Shown here: one piece after another, positions 1-11,452 of the stretch
Layout: every line of letters begins with the position of its first letter
How positions within the stretch are numbered: the stretch's first letter is position 1
Assembly: GCA_034670405.1 (NCBI GenBank)
Contig: JAXDDX010000073.1
Coordinates: 1,593,001-1,657,000, forward strand
From: Hoplostethus atlanticus
Taxonomy: Eukaryota > Chordata > Actinopteri > Trachichthyiformes > Trachichthyidae
Reading direction: 5' to 3'
DNA: 64,000 nucleotides
Notes under the pieces: model-generated
Seen by the model: only the letters and a program-made list of their open reading frames with translations
Told to the model about the DNA's origin: nothing
The model's database searches: none
Made by a program: the position numbers and the translations under genes

Positions 1-360
1 TCACTGACCAGACATTTTCTTTAACTTGAAAACCTCTTAGTGGAGTTGACAGCTTGGTTACAACGTCTTTAATAGTTTACACGTCTGTCATTGGATTTGC
101 TGGACTGCCTTTTGGGATCTTTGCTTGGTTCTTTGAATCAATGCAGTTTTGCATTTTCTCCACAAGGTTTCATCTATTGGATATTACATGTTTACCTTGG
201 ATCTTATACATTGATTTTGACGTTCACTTGGATATTGCGGAAAAATTCTCCTTTGGAGTTCCTACACAAGTAGGGGTTCAGCAGTGCCAGTGGTTGGCCC
301 TTGAAGAGCTTGATTCTCTCTGTAAGAGGAGGATTTATCTGGATGTTTTCTCTGAAGGAC
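1..360 (+). other. Sequence upstream of the AUTS2 start codon (5' UTR/promoter-proximal or upstream intron)
   Basis: This AT-rich stretch holds very few CpG dinucleotides, in contrast to the CpG-rich coding exon that follows. I see no TATA box and no obvious GC box. In the AUTS2 frame there is a stop (TAG) at 271-273, so the coding sequence must begin after it. Pyrimidine-rich stretches ending in AG occur near 148-168 and 310-323, so the coding exon could have an acceptor here and belong to a transcript with an upstream non-coding exon. Transcript data would settle whether this is 5' UTR, promoter or intron. Confidence 0.4.
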
Positions 361-630
361 ATGGATGGCCCTCGATCCAGTGGCCTCCGCAAAAAGAGGA
401 AGTCGAGGTCGGCGAGGAATCGGGAGCGGAGGTCAAACGGGATAAGGACCAGCCATGTGAGGGGCTCCGTCTTTCGCTTCTCCTCAGATTCAGAGCGGGA
501 GGGGAACAGGGAGCCCACATCATCCCGTCCCAGACCCCCGCGAAGAAAGCGAAAGGAGTCTACTTCTGCTGAAGAGGACATCATCGATGGCTTTTCTATC
601 ACTGGGTTCATAACGCTGGAGGCGTTGGAG
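361..630 (+). CDS. auts2: AUTS2, first coding exon (partial gene, residues 1-90)
   Basis: AUTS2 is a nuclear regulator of neurodevelopment. It joins a non-canonical PRC1 complex that works with CK2 and p300 to activate transcription, and cytoplasmic AUTS2 also acts on Rac-dependent neurite outgrowth (known for the family). The exon encodes 90 residues starting MDGP. A basic cluster lies at residues 10-14 (RKKRK), an Arg-rich stretch at 16-24, a Ser/Glu segment at 41-51, a second basic cluster at 58-65 (RPPRRKRK), and the AUTS2-type signature [12 protein letters not shown] at about 67-78, ending in LEALE. Vertebrate AUTS2 shows the same order; FBRSL1 has a different, less similar head and EEEVIDGF. 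The chosen ATG has a purine at -3 and G at +4 and gives the family MDGP start. Another in-frame ATG at 343 has a poor context and adds six non-family residues. The exon ends at a codon boundary on a strong donor at 631. The rest of the gene lies beyond the window. Whether this is auts2a or auts2b cannot be decided here. Confidence 0.93.
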
Positions 631-639
631 GTGAGTGCT
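631..639 (+). other. Splice donor of the first AUTS2 coding exon
   Basis: The exon end GGAG is followed by GTGAGTGCT, a near-perfect vertebrate U1 donor. The boundary is phase 0, at the same point (after LEALE) where vertebrate AUTS2 leaves its first coding exon. The frame stays open to 876, but that extension has no family similarity and is intronic read-through. Confidence 0.9.
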
Positions 640-2225
640 GAACCTCAGGGATGCTTACTGCCCTCCACCTGGGTTGAGCTGTACATGCGCAAGTGTCTCA
701 AACGTTTACTTCCTGTTTCGCAATCAGTGGGGTTTGGAAATCTCTTAACGCCGTGTAAAGATGTGTTTATTATTGTTTACAGCTCAGTGCATCTGTCACT
801 GGGCTGGCCCAGCGTTTGGCTCCTGCCTGTATATTTGGCTGTTGTGCGAGCTGGAGTTCAACAGATGTGGCTTTAAATGTAGCGCTGCAGCCAGAGATTG
901 CTATCTATGTCACTGTGAGGCTGTTGTTGTGTGCGCTGCTCTGGATTTGTTTTCATAAGAGTGTGCCAGCAAAGGCTTACGCTAGATCAGGGATGTGCAA
1001 CTATGGTAGTAGTGGCTGTTGAGTGTTTGTACACTTACTAAGGAAGAACAACTTGATCCATGTATAAAGAGAGGTTATTTGAAGTGGAAGTAATATATCA
1101 TGCACATGCACATCCATTTCCTCTGAATGCACACAGGGCATGGGCTGCCTTCCAACAATATAGCTGTGACTTATGACTTACTGTACTGTTTACATATGAC
1201 ACATCTCCATATACCAATAACTTACATACTAATATTAGATACTGAACAGCAGCCTTTCGCCACAGTTAATCTGGTATCAGATATTGCAGAATACATCAGT
1301 CGACCTCTGAGGAGTTTTTCTCTGTGGAGTTTGACCTGACCTTGTTTCAACAGGTTCTGATCTACCTGATTTATATCTCCCTATGTGACTCAGATGTCAC
1401 TTTGCAAAAACTCCAGTTCCACCCATCATGTATTTTCTCATTGTCACTTGGAATTACTCTATTCAACAGTCTCGGGCCCTTGTGCTAGTGCTTCCTTTCT
1501 CCCTCCTTTTGTTTTTGCGTGACCTTTTTGCCATTGTTCTTTTTATCGACATCGTCTGCTCCAGTCTCTTGAATCATTGGTATTCAGGGTTTGAGTATCT
1601 AGTCAAATGACAGCAGTGTTTCAATTGAGTAGCTCTGGAGTTTGACAGTGCAAGGTAAAATAAAAGTATATGAAAAGAAATTAAGAAAAAAAGATACCTT
1701 GAACTTTTATCAAATTAATTTTCATTGTGCAACTTCATTGGTTGCCTTTCCCATTAACCTTCATCTTTCTCTCCGTTCAGCATTCTACATTTCAGTTTCT
1801 TAATCTTCATCTTCTGAATCTGAGTCTGATTGCCCTTTTAATGAGAATCATCTTCACTAGGCTCCATCAGCTTTATATTTGCATGCAATGCCACTTTTTG
1901 CGCCACTCTTCTGTAGCGCTGGGGGAAATGATCCTTTAAGTATCATATTAGGACAATTTCTCTGTGGATATTGTGTCAATATATTGACACAGTACTGTGA
2001 CGGTTTAGTTCGCATTTCAAGGCTATTAATTAAAAAACACTCAATGAGCTTAAATGAAAATGTAAATAATGGCTTTTGAAATTGAATTTCCAGTAACTTA
2101 TGGCTTTATACACATAAGTATAAATGATTTTGACATTTTATTACCCTAAGGGATGTTGTTGCAGCTTTTTACTGTGGTCAAATAAGAGAAAAACAGAGTA
2201 ATAAATCACATTATATTGCAGTATC
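640..2225. other. Early intron, no gene recognised
   Basis: Mostly unique, AT-rich sequence with stops in all frames. Short open frames here show no familiar motif. An AT-rich stretch of repeated AAATCAAATCAAT words starts at the right edge and leads into the next repeat. Confidence 0.6.
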
Positions 2226-2480
2226 AAATCAAATCAATATCAAATCAAATTTATTTATAAGGCGCTTTTCACAAAATTAGTTTGTCACAAAGTGGTTTAC
2301 AGAGTAATAAAAGGACACAGAGTTCAATTAAGAACAAGAGAAAAACAAACAAATCGTGTGTGTGTGTGTGTACAGTCATGTTTGTGTTTGAATTTGAAAG
2401 AAGGCAGGGCAACAATAAGGAAACATCATCTCAGAGATCCTTCAAGCAGGGAAGAAAAGGAAGATTGCAATATTGGACAA
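2226..2480 (+). repeat. Teleost interspersed repeat copy (ATCAAATCAAAT / AAATTTATTTATA family)
   Basis: The block starts with tandem ATCAAATCAA words, then AAATTTATTTATAAGGCG, a phrase found in a very common fish repeat. It continues into a CTTTTCAC...TTGTCACAAAG...TTTACAG segment typical of the same family. No coding sequence remains. Exact ends and class (LINE tail or non-autonomous element) are not resolved. Confidence 0.55.
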
Positions 2481-3206
<726 letters not shown>

Positions 3207-3258
3207 ACGGACATTTTGAAGAAGCAGGTGAGAAGAGCCATTCCTTTTTTATTGGATG

Positions 3259-3276
3259 TTATATATATATATATGC
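3259..3276. repeat. Short (AT)n microsatellite
   Basis: About nine alternating TA/AT units, 55 bp after the long GT tract. Slippage-prone sequence with no coding value. Confidence 0.85.
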
Positions 3277-3427
3277 GCCTTGGTTAGTTACATGCTTCCA
3301 GGAGAGAGCTTTTCTAGGTCCCTATACAACTTCAGACTGGCAAGTTAGATGTAGGTTTTACATAGGACACGATAACTCCACCCCTGCACTCTAAAACTAC
3401 GGGTGGAGTTATATCGCGCCCTACGTG

Positions 3428-3764
3428 AAAGCCGCTTAAAGGTTGGAGAGGCACGCATGTGACTAGAAGGTCGGCGGTTCAGATCTCTGGTTATAGAAGG
3501 AGAATGAGCAACATTATGTCCTCCCCTACTGTTGAAACGCCCTTATGCAAAGCACTTGACCACCAACTCCTCCAGCTGTTTAGTGGGCTGTTGTTCAGTG
3601 AGTGAGTTGTTCAGAGCTGTTCAGTGGCCAACAACGGCAGACTGGTATTGTCCTGGGCAGCTCTCAGGTGGGAATGTGTTTAACTGAATGAGTGTAAAGC
3701 TGGCTGTTGCTGAAAAAGAGCATGGGTGCTCAGCAAACATTTCCTAGGTAAATAAAGGTTAAAA
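3428..3764 (+). mobile_element. tRNA-derived SINE
   Basis: The head has an A-box-like stretch (CGCTTAAAGGTTGGAGAGGC, about 3433-3452) and a B-box-like GGTTCAGATCT at 3476-3486, correctly spaced and ordered for an RNA polymerase III promoter. A body of about 250 bp follows, and the tail ends TAAATAAAGGTTAAAA at 3750-3764, as in several fish SINE families. B-box differences from GGTTCGAATCC suggest an old, inactive copy. Family name not assigned. Confidence 0.7.
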
Positions 3765-4326
3765 CATGAACAATGATAACAATCAGCGAATGTCCCCCGG
3801 GTAAATAACGGTAAAGTGTGGAAATGCGCTTCCAAAAGGCATCTTTGAAGATTGTTGCCTCAGTGCTCGTCTCCATGTCTAATGATTCAGAGATGACTAT
3901 TTGTTGAGGAGATTGTTTAGTGATATATATCAAGAAGGCTTCTGGCAATATCACACATACACCCACCCCATCTGGTTTTACATGATGGTTTGAGAGATGT
4001 GTTTTTCTTCTCTTCCCTCTGTTTATCTCTGAGCATGGATGAGGCTTCTTGGAGCTTGTGAGATATTTGACTGCCTTCTTAGCGTTGCTCCTAAATGTAT
4101 AATGTAGATATTCCCTCACTTCGTAACCCTGATTTTGAACTGTCATATGCGGCTAATGTATCATCTACAGTTCTCTCCCTGTCCTCCTGCACAGGATCAA
4201 GTCGGTTAGCATGCTTAGAAATCAACCCTTTCTTTGCAATAGTGAGCTGTGGCTTATTGTCAGTGTCTGTCACACCGTGTTAACATACTGTATGCATATC
4301 ACAGCACTAGTGGCTCTATTGTTGTC
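3765..4326. other. Intron, unrecognised open frame on minus strand
   Basis: A 138-codon open frame on the minus strand covers most of this stretch. I see no conserved motif in it. Its position just downstream (on the minus strand) of the Gypsy-like RNase H remnant leaves open that it is decayed retrotransposon sequence. Confidence 0.35.
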
Positions 4327-4455
4327 TAGATACATCCAGTAGTTATATTCTGATGAGGTCAGAGTCCTGGAGGTGTATGCTAGCGGTCTCCGTCCGTCAC
4401 CACGGTGCTGCAACAACACTGCTCCTACGCCTGCTTTTGATGTGTATGCTGATAT
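4327..4455 (-). pseudogene. Ty3/Gypsy-like retrotransposon RNase H fragment
   Basis: The minus-strand translation reads KAGVGAVLLQ, then a short charged loop, then RPLAYTSRTLTSSEYNY. This is the characteristic start of the RNase H domain of LTR retrotransposons: a glycine-rich strand followed by PxAYxSRxL and an E-x-x-Y motif. The catalytic Asp expected just before the Ser-Lys-Ala is replaced (YTSKAG). No reverse transcriptase or integrase is readable on either side and no LTR was found, so this is a small dead remnant of about 43 codons. Confidence 0.65.
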
Positions 4456-7189
4456 CTTTATCTTATACAATCTCAGGGTAGAAGCTTCCATGATAAGGTT
4501 CTTCAGATACTCAAATTGCTTTTCTTAGATATTGTTCTAAAGGCATTTTGTTGTGTTGCATGCTAGACTATTCATTTGTGTGGTGGTGTAGCCATATTTG
4601 GAATAAACTCACCCGTGTAGTTTACCATAGCTGAGAAGGGTTTAAGAAGACTTGGCTGTTGACTGGAACTAGCCATTCAGAAAGCATATTGCCCCTGGCT
4701 GCTATTGCTTGGCTGCTCACTTTCTGATCGGGTAGACCTCAGACTATGTCCCCACCCACGGCCAAATCTCAATCTAGCATTGACTTGCTTTCCACTAACT
4801 TATGTGCCAAATTCTAAAATACAGATATTGCATTTGCAGAAATTGTTTTGTTCAAGTTAGAGTGCAAGTTATGTAGTTTATGTCTTTGCAAAATATATTG
4901 TGCATGTAAAACACCACACTACATATTTGCAACTTGTGACCCACATATATGACACACATATCTCTCAGTTACAGCTTTTCTATTGGATTTTGCTCCATAT
5001 CAGAAGCATCGCTTTGCAAAAACCCTTAGCAAAAAGACGCCATCTTGGCAGTAACGTCCAAGATCTTTTATTATGGAAGGTTCTGGCTGTACAGCCCTTG
5101 AGGTGTTCACTTGATTCCTAAAATGGTTTTAATAGGACTAAACGAGGCTTTCAGTTGGTTATTGTTTTAATTAATTGAATACATTTGATATGCCACCATT
5201 GTTCATATACATATTGATGATGATCGTTAAAATACTAAAAGCCTATTGAAGTAATATTATCCTACAATTTCCTGTATCCTCTTTATACCTGCAATTTTAA
5301 TAACAGGCCTTGTATCAGTCTAACTAATATATATCTGTGTGTGAGAGAAAATGTGACAAGGGCAAACACAAAGTTGGAGGCCACAGCAAAACGTAGGAGC
5401 AGATCAGTAATGAATAGTTAGTTTCCTTGCTGCATACTTCACTAGTTTTGGGCCATCAATAAAAAATAAATTTCTTTCACCTATGACTTGAAGGATTTTC
5501 AAGCATTTCTGGACTAACTGGATTAATGCATATTTGAACCACAGTCCCTAGTATGAAGTGCAAGAAGTGGAGGTATATAAGGCATAGTAACCATCTATTC
5601 AGCTCTTAATAGTTTAGATCCATACTCTCTTGCTTTATGCCCTACAGTTTTTATACCTAATGCTCAGCCTGCACATGCGGTTCAGTTCAGTGGATTTAGA
5701 GCGCTGCTGCAGAACAGATATACATTAATTTGATATATTATGAGCATGTCGGTGTATTAGTGCAGGGGCTGAGGTACTTACTTAGGTGTTACTTCATGCT
5801 TGAAGTGCTACAATACTTAACAGGCATTTCCAGACATTTGCTATATCTGCTATATCCATTAAATTCTCACTTTTTCCACCTCTTTTTTTGTTGTGTTACA
5901 TCGTTTACCAGAGCCCCAGTGTGGCGGTTTCTTCTAACCTAAACCCTCTCACTTTCAATTTGAGCAAGAATTGCACGGCAATTTCCAAAGAAGCACTCTT
6001 GAATGTATCGAGGAGTTCTCATTCAATGCATTGAAATCAAAGTACCCAGCAGCAGCTGTCCTTTTAAAGGAGTGGTTTTGGAGGCAGGCACATTTTATTG
6101 CGAGAGACACAAGGCCTGAGCAGCAACCTATTACATCACTTCAAGAAATTACTAAATTATTGAGCTCCTTCTCTAAAACCTTTGCTGTGTTTCACCCATT
6201 TTACTTGAAAGGGGTCCTCAACCTCAGGAGGCCCCTACTGACCAAAATTGATTTAAAATGTTGCCTCAGTTAACCCACTGCTCCATTATTTCCCCACAAT
6301 TAGCAGTCCCTGATGCCTGTAAGTTTGCATGTACCACCACCACCCCACTGTTTCCCAAACTTCATTTTGCTGGTGTTCAACATAGCCTGATACAGCCTGA
6401 TGCTGATATAGAACGGCTAGACTGACTCCTCTCTCCTCACTCTGAAAGGAACACCTCATCTTGCTAAGCACATTAACAGGAATCTGCTACACTACTACAC
6501 TGCTGATGATAATACGAAGAATAACACAAAAGCAATGTCAATTGGTACATCTGTAGTGTGTATTTTCTAGTTATTATGCATTAAAAGGCCTGTAAAGATT
6601 TCTTCCCTGTTAATCCAATGCGCCCCACAGAAGCTCCTGCAGCTTTTTGTTGTCCCACTAAGAATTTCCTTCTCTACCTTTATTTGCTACTCATAAAATG
6701 TTACAATGCAGAAGACAACAGATTCAATTAATGGACAAACAGAATACAAAACGGCACTATGCACACCCACGGGCAAGACTGAGAGAGCAGTTTAGTATTG
6801 GGATGGATATGTAGTGCTGACACAAGCATTTTGGGGGCCTGTAGGTTGGATTGTTGATTGGTTCGGTTCACATGTCACGCCAAAGTTGAAAAATATATTA
6901 AAAATAAAAAGAATAACAGTTACTTAGCTGTTATTTCAGTTTAATTGACATACCGCTAGGATCTTGTTCCAATTAGGTTACTATCTTTATTTTTGACTCC
7001 TGCTGCACCCGTCAATCATTTAATTTTAGACATCAGCTTCAAAGCCGTCTGTCACACCCACATCGGCCTTGGAGATGTGACAGATTCATGTTGGGGCACG
7101 CTACAGCATGGTAGCTCAGGGAATAAGTTGAGTCATTAGTGCTACTGGGTGGGCGGCGGTGTGGAGGGAAGGGTTTCAACAAAATGATA
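4456..7189. other. Intron, no gene recognised
   Basis: Unique AT-rich sequence. The longest open frame (5971-6273, +, 100 codons) has no motif I recognise. No repeat family was identified. Confidence 0.5.
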
Positions 7190-7290
7190 ATAGCTGCATT
7201 GATACGTTGTCAGACCTTTGAATAACAGATGATGATTACCTAATTAATGACTATTGACATTTGAAGTGGAGCAGGAGCTAAAGGACAGGT
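7190..7290. promoter_or_regulatory. Candidate intronic enhancer block (homeodomain-site rich)
   Basis: A compact unique block with GATAATAGCTGCATTG, CTTTGAATAACAGATGATGATTAC and CTAATTAATGACTATTGAC. It contains TAATTA (homeodomain), ATTAC and CTTTGAA (TCF/SOX-like) cores within about 90 bp. This texture resembles vertebrate conserved non-coding elements, but conservation was not tested. Confidence 0.3.
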
Positions 7291-9322
7291 CTCTGGCCCT
7301 AGCTGAGAGGATCAACCACGGTAATTATGTCAACAAGGGATGTTCTTCTCACATCTTGGAATGAAGATGATGAATTACAGTTTAACAGTCTGGCATTTTT
7401 CTCTTCTTGTGTGCTTTTCGTGGGATGATGCCGCCGGCTTGCCAACATTTCAAAAACAATTGATTTTTTCTCTGGCACGGCCCTCTGAAGTCTGCCTGAA
7501 GGAGGAGTTGGAAGTGCAGGGAGAGAACACATTGATTAGGACTTCATTGTAAAGAATAGGCTAATGTGAAATCAAATGTATTGACAGGCTGTTTTCAAAA
7601 GCACAGGAAAAAAATGCCATTTCAAACAATTAAGAGCTGTAAGCATCAAGCCAGGTTATATTAAAGCTTAGAGAATGCAGGTTGATGAATAAGGACACAT
7701 TTTAAAATATATTTTTTATGGCAGGGCTCTTTGTGCCAACCTGCCTTGACAGATATTTCTGTCTTGTGAATAATTTCCAGTCTTTTAATGAATCTTTCAC
7801 CTTCCACACATACTTATTCCAGCCTCTTGGCAGAAATGGCAGATATTCATTTAGCTGCATTTTAAAACTGTCAGAGAGTGATGTATGGTACGCATCGATG
7901 TGCTGTGACAGCCCAATGACTGACACATTAAATAAAATGTGCTGTCATCCGATGGATGTCTTCAAAAACACTGCCAGATTAGATAATCCAGATGTGGGAT
8001 TTTTGGATGCCTCTCAACCTATGATACAAACACACAGGCACACACACACACAGCCACTCATCAAATTCCCTTGACATTCTTCTGTTAGTGTGCAGTCACT
8101 TTAGAGGATGCGGAAGCATTTCATTGGGACATGAACTGAGCCAGGGCCCTATTTAAAGCCTCATTGATCTCCTCTCACTAGTGTACATAGCTTGGCTGTC
8201 TAGTCCACCACTCAAGGAGCTACCCTACTGCGGGGCTCCTCGGGGGGGTTCGGGTAACATTATCAACTCCTCAGCGCCATCTCCAAGATATTTTGCACAG
8301 ATGTTTTCCTCTGCAGATGAATCTCTTCAATTTATTACAACATGTGGTCTGTGACTGGACAGCCACCATCTTTTCCATCTTCCATCATCTAAGTGTCCTG
8401 GATGATTGGAAATCTAATTGGATAGAGCAACAAGCCACAAAATCACCCAAACCACCTCCAGAGGTGTTCAGAGATGCATTTGGCCATATTAAACACAAAG
8501 TGCAAATGCAATGTGTCACCAATCCACATATAGCAACAATTAAAACATGTATTTGCACGTGGATCCAACCAGGAAGTGCACACCAGTTAAACTCATGACA
8601 GGCAGCTTGCATAGTAGAATGTAAATATTATGAGTGGAAGTGACATGCATCGCCATCTGTGTTTTGTGAAAGAAATAGAAATCGCATTTCACCCTATATA
8701 GCGCAGATGCATTGTAATGCCAGGTTTAAATGTAATCCAGCTACATCATATCTAGACACAATCCGCATACCAGCGGAAAGGGGGGCCTTTGACTGATGTC
8801 AATATGTGTGGTTCAGCTCATAAGCTCTTGAGTCACCCTCCTCTCACACTGCTGCATTCATATGAACTCAGGCAAAACAAATAACTCAACAACAGGAGAA
8901 ATGTACAACAAGCAGCAATGTTTGTACTTGACTTACAGGCAGAAGGAATGGTAATGTGGGATGTTGTGGTTGGGGGATGGGATGATCAGACCCCACAGAT
9001 CAGATAGAGCACACTCTGTAAACACTCCGCCAAACTCCTAACAGATGTAAGGTGATGGTATTCTCCCAGACAAGTTTCCCTCTTTATGGTTTATTGGATT
9101 TAATTTGGTATTGAGGATCTTAATGGCTGCTCTGGGTCATTCTAGGCATCCTGGCTGAAGTGCATAGTGTCAACTTCTCAGCTGTAGGGCCTGCTAAGTA
9201 CACGGTGGATGTCTTTTTACAATACTGTATTTAAGAACTGTATAGAACTTTGTGTACAAGAGGATATGACCAGACGTTACTTTTACTTTGTATCCAGTGA
9301 TTAAATTCCCAAGTATCTAGAG
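7291..9322. other. Intron, no gene recognised
   Basis: Unique sequence with a short (CA)n at about 8037-8050 and a G-rich GGGGGGG patch near 8244. Open frames on both strands lack recognisable domains. Confidence 0.5.
9315..9322. repeat. 8-bp target-site duplication, left copy
   Basis: ATCTAGAG, identical to the copy at 9515-9522. It marks the left insertion boundary of the MITE. Confidence 0.85.
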
Positions 9323-9514
9323 CCGAGTTCCTCAAATCCGGGCCTCGGGGTCCAGAGTGCTGCTGGTTTTCTCTCCTACCAGGAAGTTAACTGCATTCAC
9401 CTGGCATCCCAGGTCTCAATCAGTCCCTGATTAGACAGCTAGAATGGAAACTACCTGGCAGAATAGAAAACCAGCAGTACTCTGGACCCCGAGGCCCGGA
9501 TTTGAGGACCACTG
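9323..9514. mobile_element. Complete hAT-type MITE, 192 bp
   Basis: The element has long terminal inverted repeats: the left arm carries CTCAAATCCGGGCCTCGGGG and the right arm carries its reverse complement, with complementarity extending about 50 bp inward. The right end reads CAGTGGTCCTCAAATCC outward, typical of hAT termini; the left terminus has drifted to CCGAGTTCCTCAAATCC. Identical 8-bp direct repeats ATCTAGAG flank it at 9315-9322 and 9515-9522, the target duplication length of hAT transposases. No coding capacity, so it depended on an autonomous hAT element. Confidence 0.9.
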
Positions 9515-9522
9515 ATCTAGAG
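9515..9522. repeat. 8-bp target-site duplication, right copy
   Basis: ATCTAGAG, matching 9315-9322. It marks the right insertion boundary of the MITE. Confidence 0.85.
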
Positions 9523-11399
9523 GAATGCCCCATCAAAATTCTTTTCTCTGCTCATCTCTAAACATAGTTATTATTTCTGTACAGTTTTTCTGGTGCTCAA
9601 GGTTTCCATGCAGCTGTATTGACAACTGGCAGTGGAAGTGGCACCACACAACGTGTCGTCTAATAGACAATTTCACCAAGGTCATAAAGGAGGAATTCAT
9701 TTATTTGCGGACAGTATTTTCCAAAAGACTCAATGCTGCTGTAGCAGACATGGAAGGACTCGCAGAATGACATGCAACAGAAATGAATACAGAAGTCCTC
9801 CAGAAGCTTATGTCAACATTAAAGGGTAAAATACTCACCAAAAAATCACACAGTGTACTTATTGCTAATCTGTGGCTTATGGAACACCCGGAGAAGCTGA
9901 AGAACATTGGATTAATGGTTCCACAGTAGTTTTCTAAGACCCCGAAGTCTCCCAGACACTTGTTAATGCAGCACACTATGCTATGAAACAACATAGCCGC
10001 ATATCTTCGCCACAGTATTAGCACAGAGGCAAATCACATCCTCATTCCCATATAATTGACTCGCCTTAGTTTAGAATAATAAATTTCACCGGTCTGCATG
10101 TCACCATCTTGCTGAGCCCAGGCCTTTTTCTTTTCCATTACATTTTTGTCTTTATGCTGACGGGCTCCAGTGAGGGATGGGAGGAAAAAAAAGACAAATG
10201 TTTGCAGAGGCTGATTGTAAAATGCCATCCCTGAAGTAAAGCCGTGGCCGGAGTCACACTCTCTGTTTTGTGTGTAATTGCCCCCATGATGATGCATTTG
10301 GACAGATTTTTTTTTCCACTTGAGAGGAGACCCTTTTCATGCCTAACTGCACCCTGCATACTAATCGTGGTGTACTTAGGGATGTGTTTGTGTGTGTGTG
10401 TGTGGGCCTGTGGACTTATGGACAGAACCCTGCAGAGATCTCTACCTGCAGCTTTGAGCGTTTGATCCCCTCTTGCATCTCTGATCCTTCTTTCATACCG
10501 AGCCAACCTACCACTGTTTCCATTTCCATCTGCTTCCATTTCTGCACTCTTAGATAAGCTTTGCTGAATAACTGCAATGCTTTCCGTTTCTTTAAAGAAC
10601 TGTTTACACACGCCTGAACGGCAGACTATAATCCGTAATCACATGTTTCTGCAATATTTAGACATTTGGCATATTTCAAAATGGCTAATACGAAACAATT
10701 TGCTTAGGTCACAGTCCTTGGTTACTCATAGGCTAGGCAATGCAGTATGCAATTACATCTTTTCCAGGTCAAATGATGTTGAAATACTAATTAAAGGCTC
10801 CATCGCTGTGTCTCAGTATGATGTCATCCCCCCCCTGCCTTCGCCTGTGGAGCTAACTGGTCTAGATGCTCAGTAGGAGAGTTAATTTGGACTGGAAATG
10901 CTTTAGACGATAGAGTCACACAGGTCCATTAGATACAGTATTTCACTTAACCATGTTCAGCATCCACTGCCAGAGGGCTTTTGGGCCATCCACTTTATGT
11001 TTGATCATTTCAGAAGCAGATGGAAACATTTGAATTTTTGAAGTGGCATTTGATGTTATACCCACTGCAAGACTTGGCACATAGTCCAGCTACAGGCTGT
11101 CTGATAAAGCCTGATTATAGTTTATACAAGCCTATACAAGTGGTCATAATGTTCTTCAGGGCTCCTGGCAAAATGCACACTCCCACCCCCGACACCAAGA
11201 GCCATCCTGTAGTGTTGGTGCCTTTCAGACGCCAGCTGAGACCCGACCGTTTTTAGACCTATTTAATTCAGCGGATAGCAGGATTTCACAACATTTTTCT
11301 CGAGGCCTAGTTATTGCACTTCAGACGATGTGTAAAAATAAATGGATGACAATAGGCTATTTAGTCAGACTTCAAGGTCCGTGAGGCTTCACACCACTA
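9523..11399. other. Intron, no gene recognised
   Basis: Unique sequence with a short (GT)n at about 10386-10404. A 157-codon minus-strand frame (10138-10611) is sustained partly by that repeat and has no domain. Confidence 0.5.
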
Positions 11400-11452
11400 C
11401 AGATCTTTAGAGCCTTGCGAGGATGTCCTGGGCCCCAGGTGAAGAAACACTG
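11400..11452 (-). mobile_element. Possible solitary hAT element end
   Basis: Read on the minus strand from 11452, the sequence begins CAGTGTTTCTTCACCTGGGG. This is very close to the CAGTGTTTCTCAACCTGGGG terminus common to many vertebrate hAT (Charlie-like) elements. No matching opposite end was found within the preceding few hundred bases, so it is probably a truncated or decayed copy. Confidence 0.45.

Noticed and set aside
54..611. Overlapping frames across the AUTS2 exon (172 aa on +, 135 aa on -)
   Set aside because: Shadows of the GC- and purine-rich AUTS2 coding frame; no domain.
631..876. Continuation of the AUTS2 open frame past the exon
   Set aside because: A strong donor at 631 coincides with the known end of family similarity; the extension has no AUTS2 similarity.
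10138..10611. 157-codon minus-strand frame
   Set aside because: Contains a translated CA/GT repeat; no domain or splice context.
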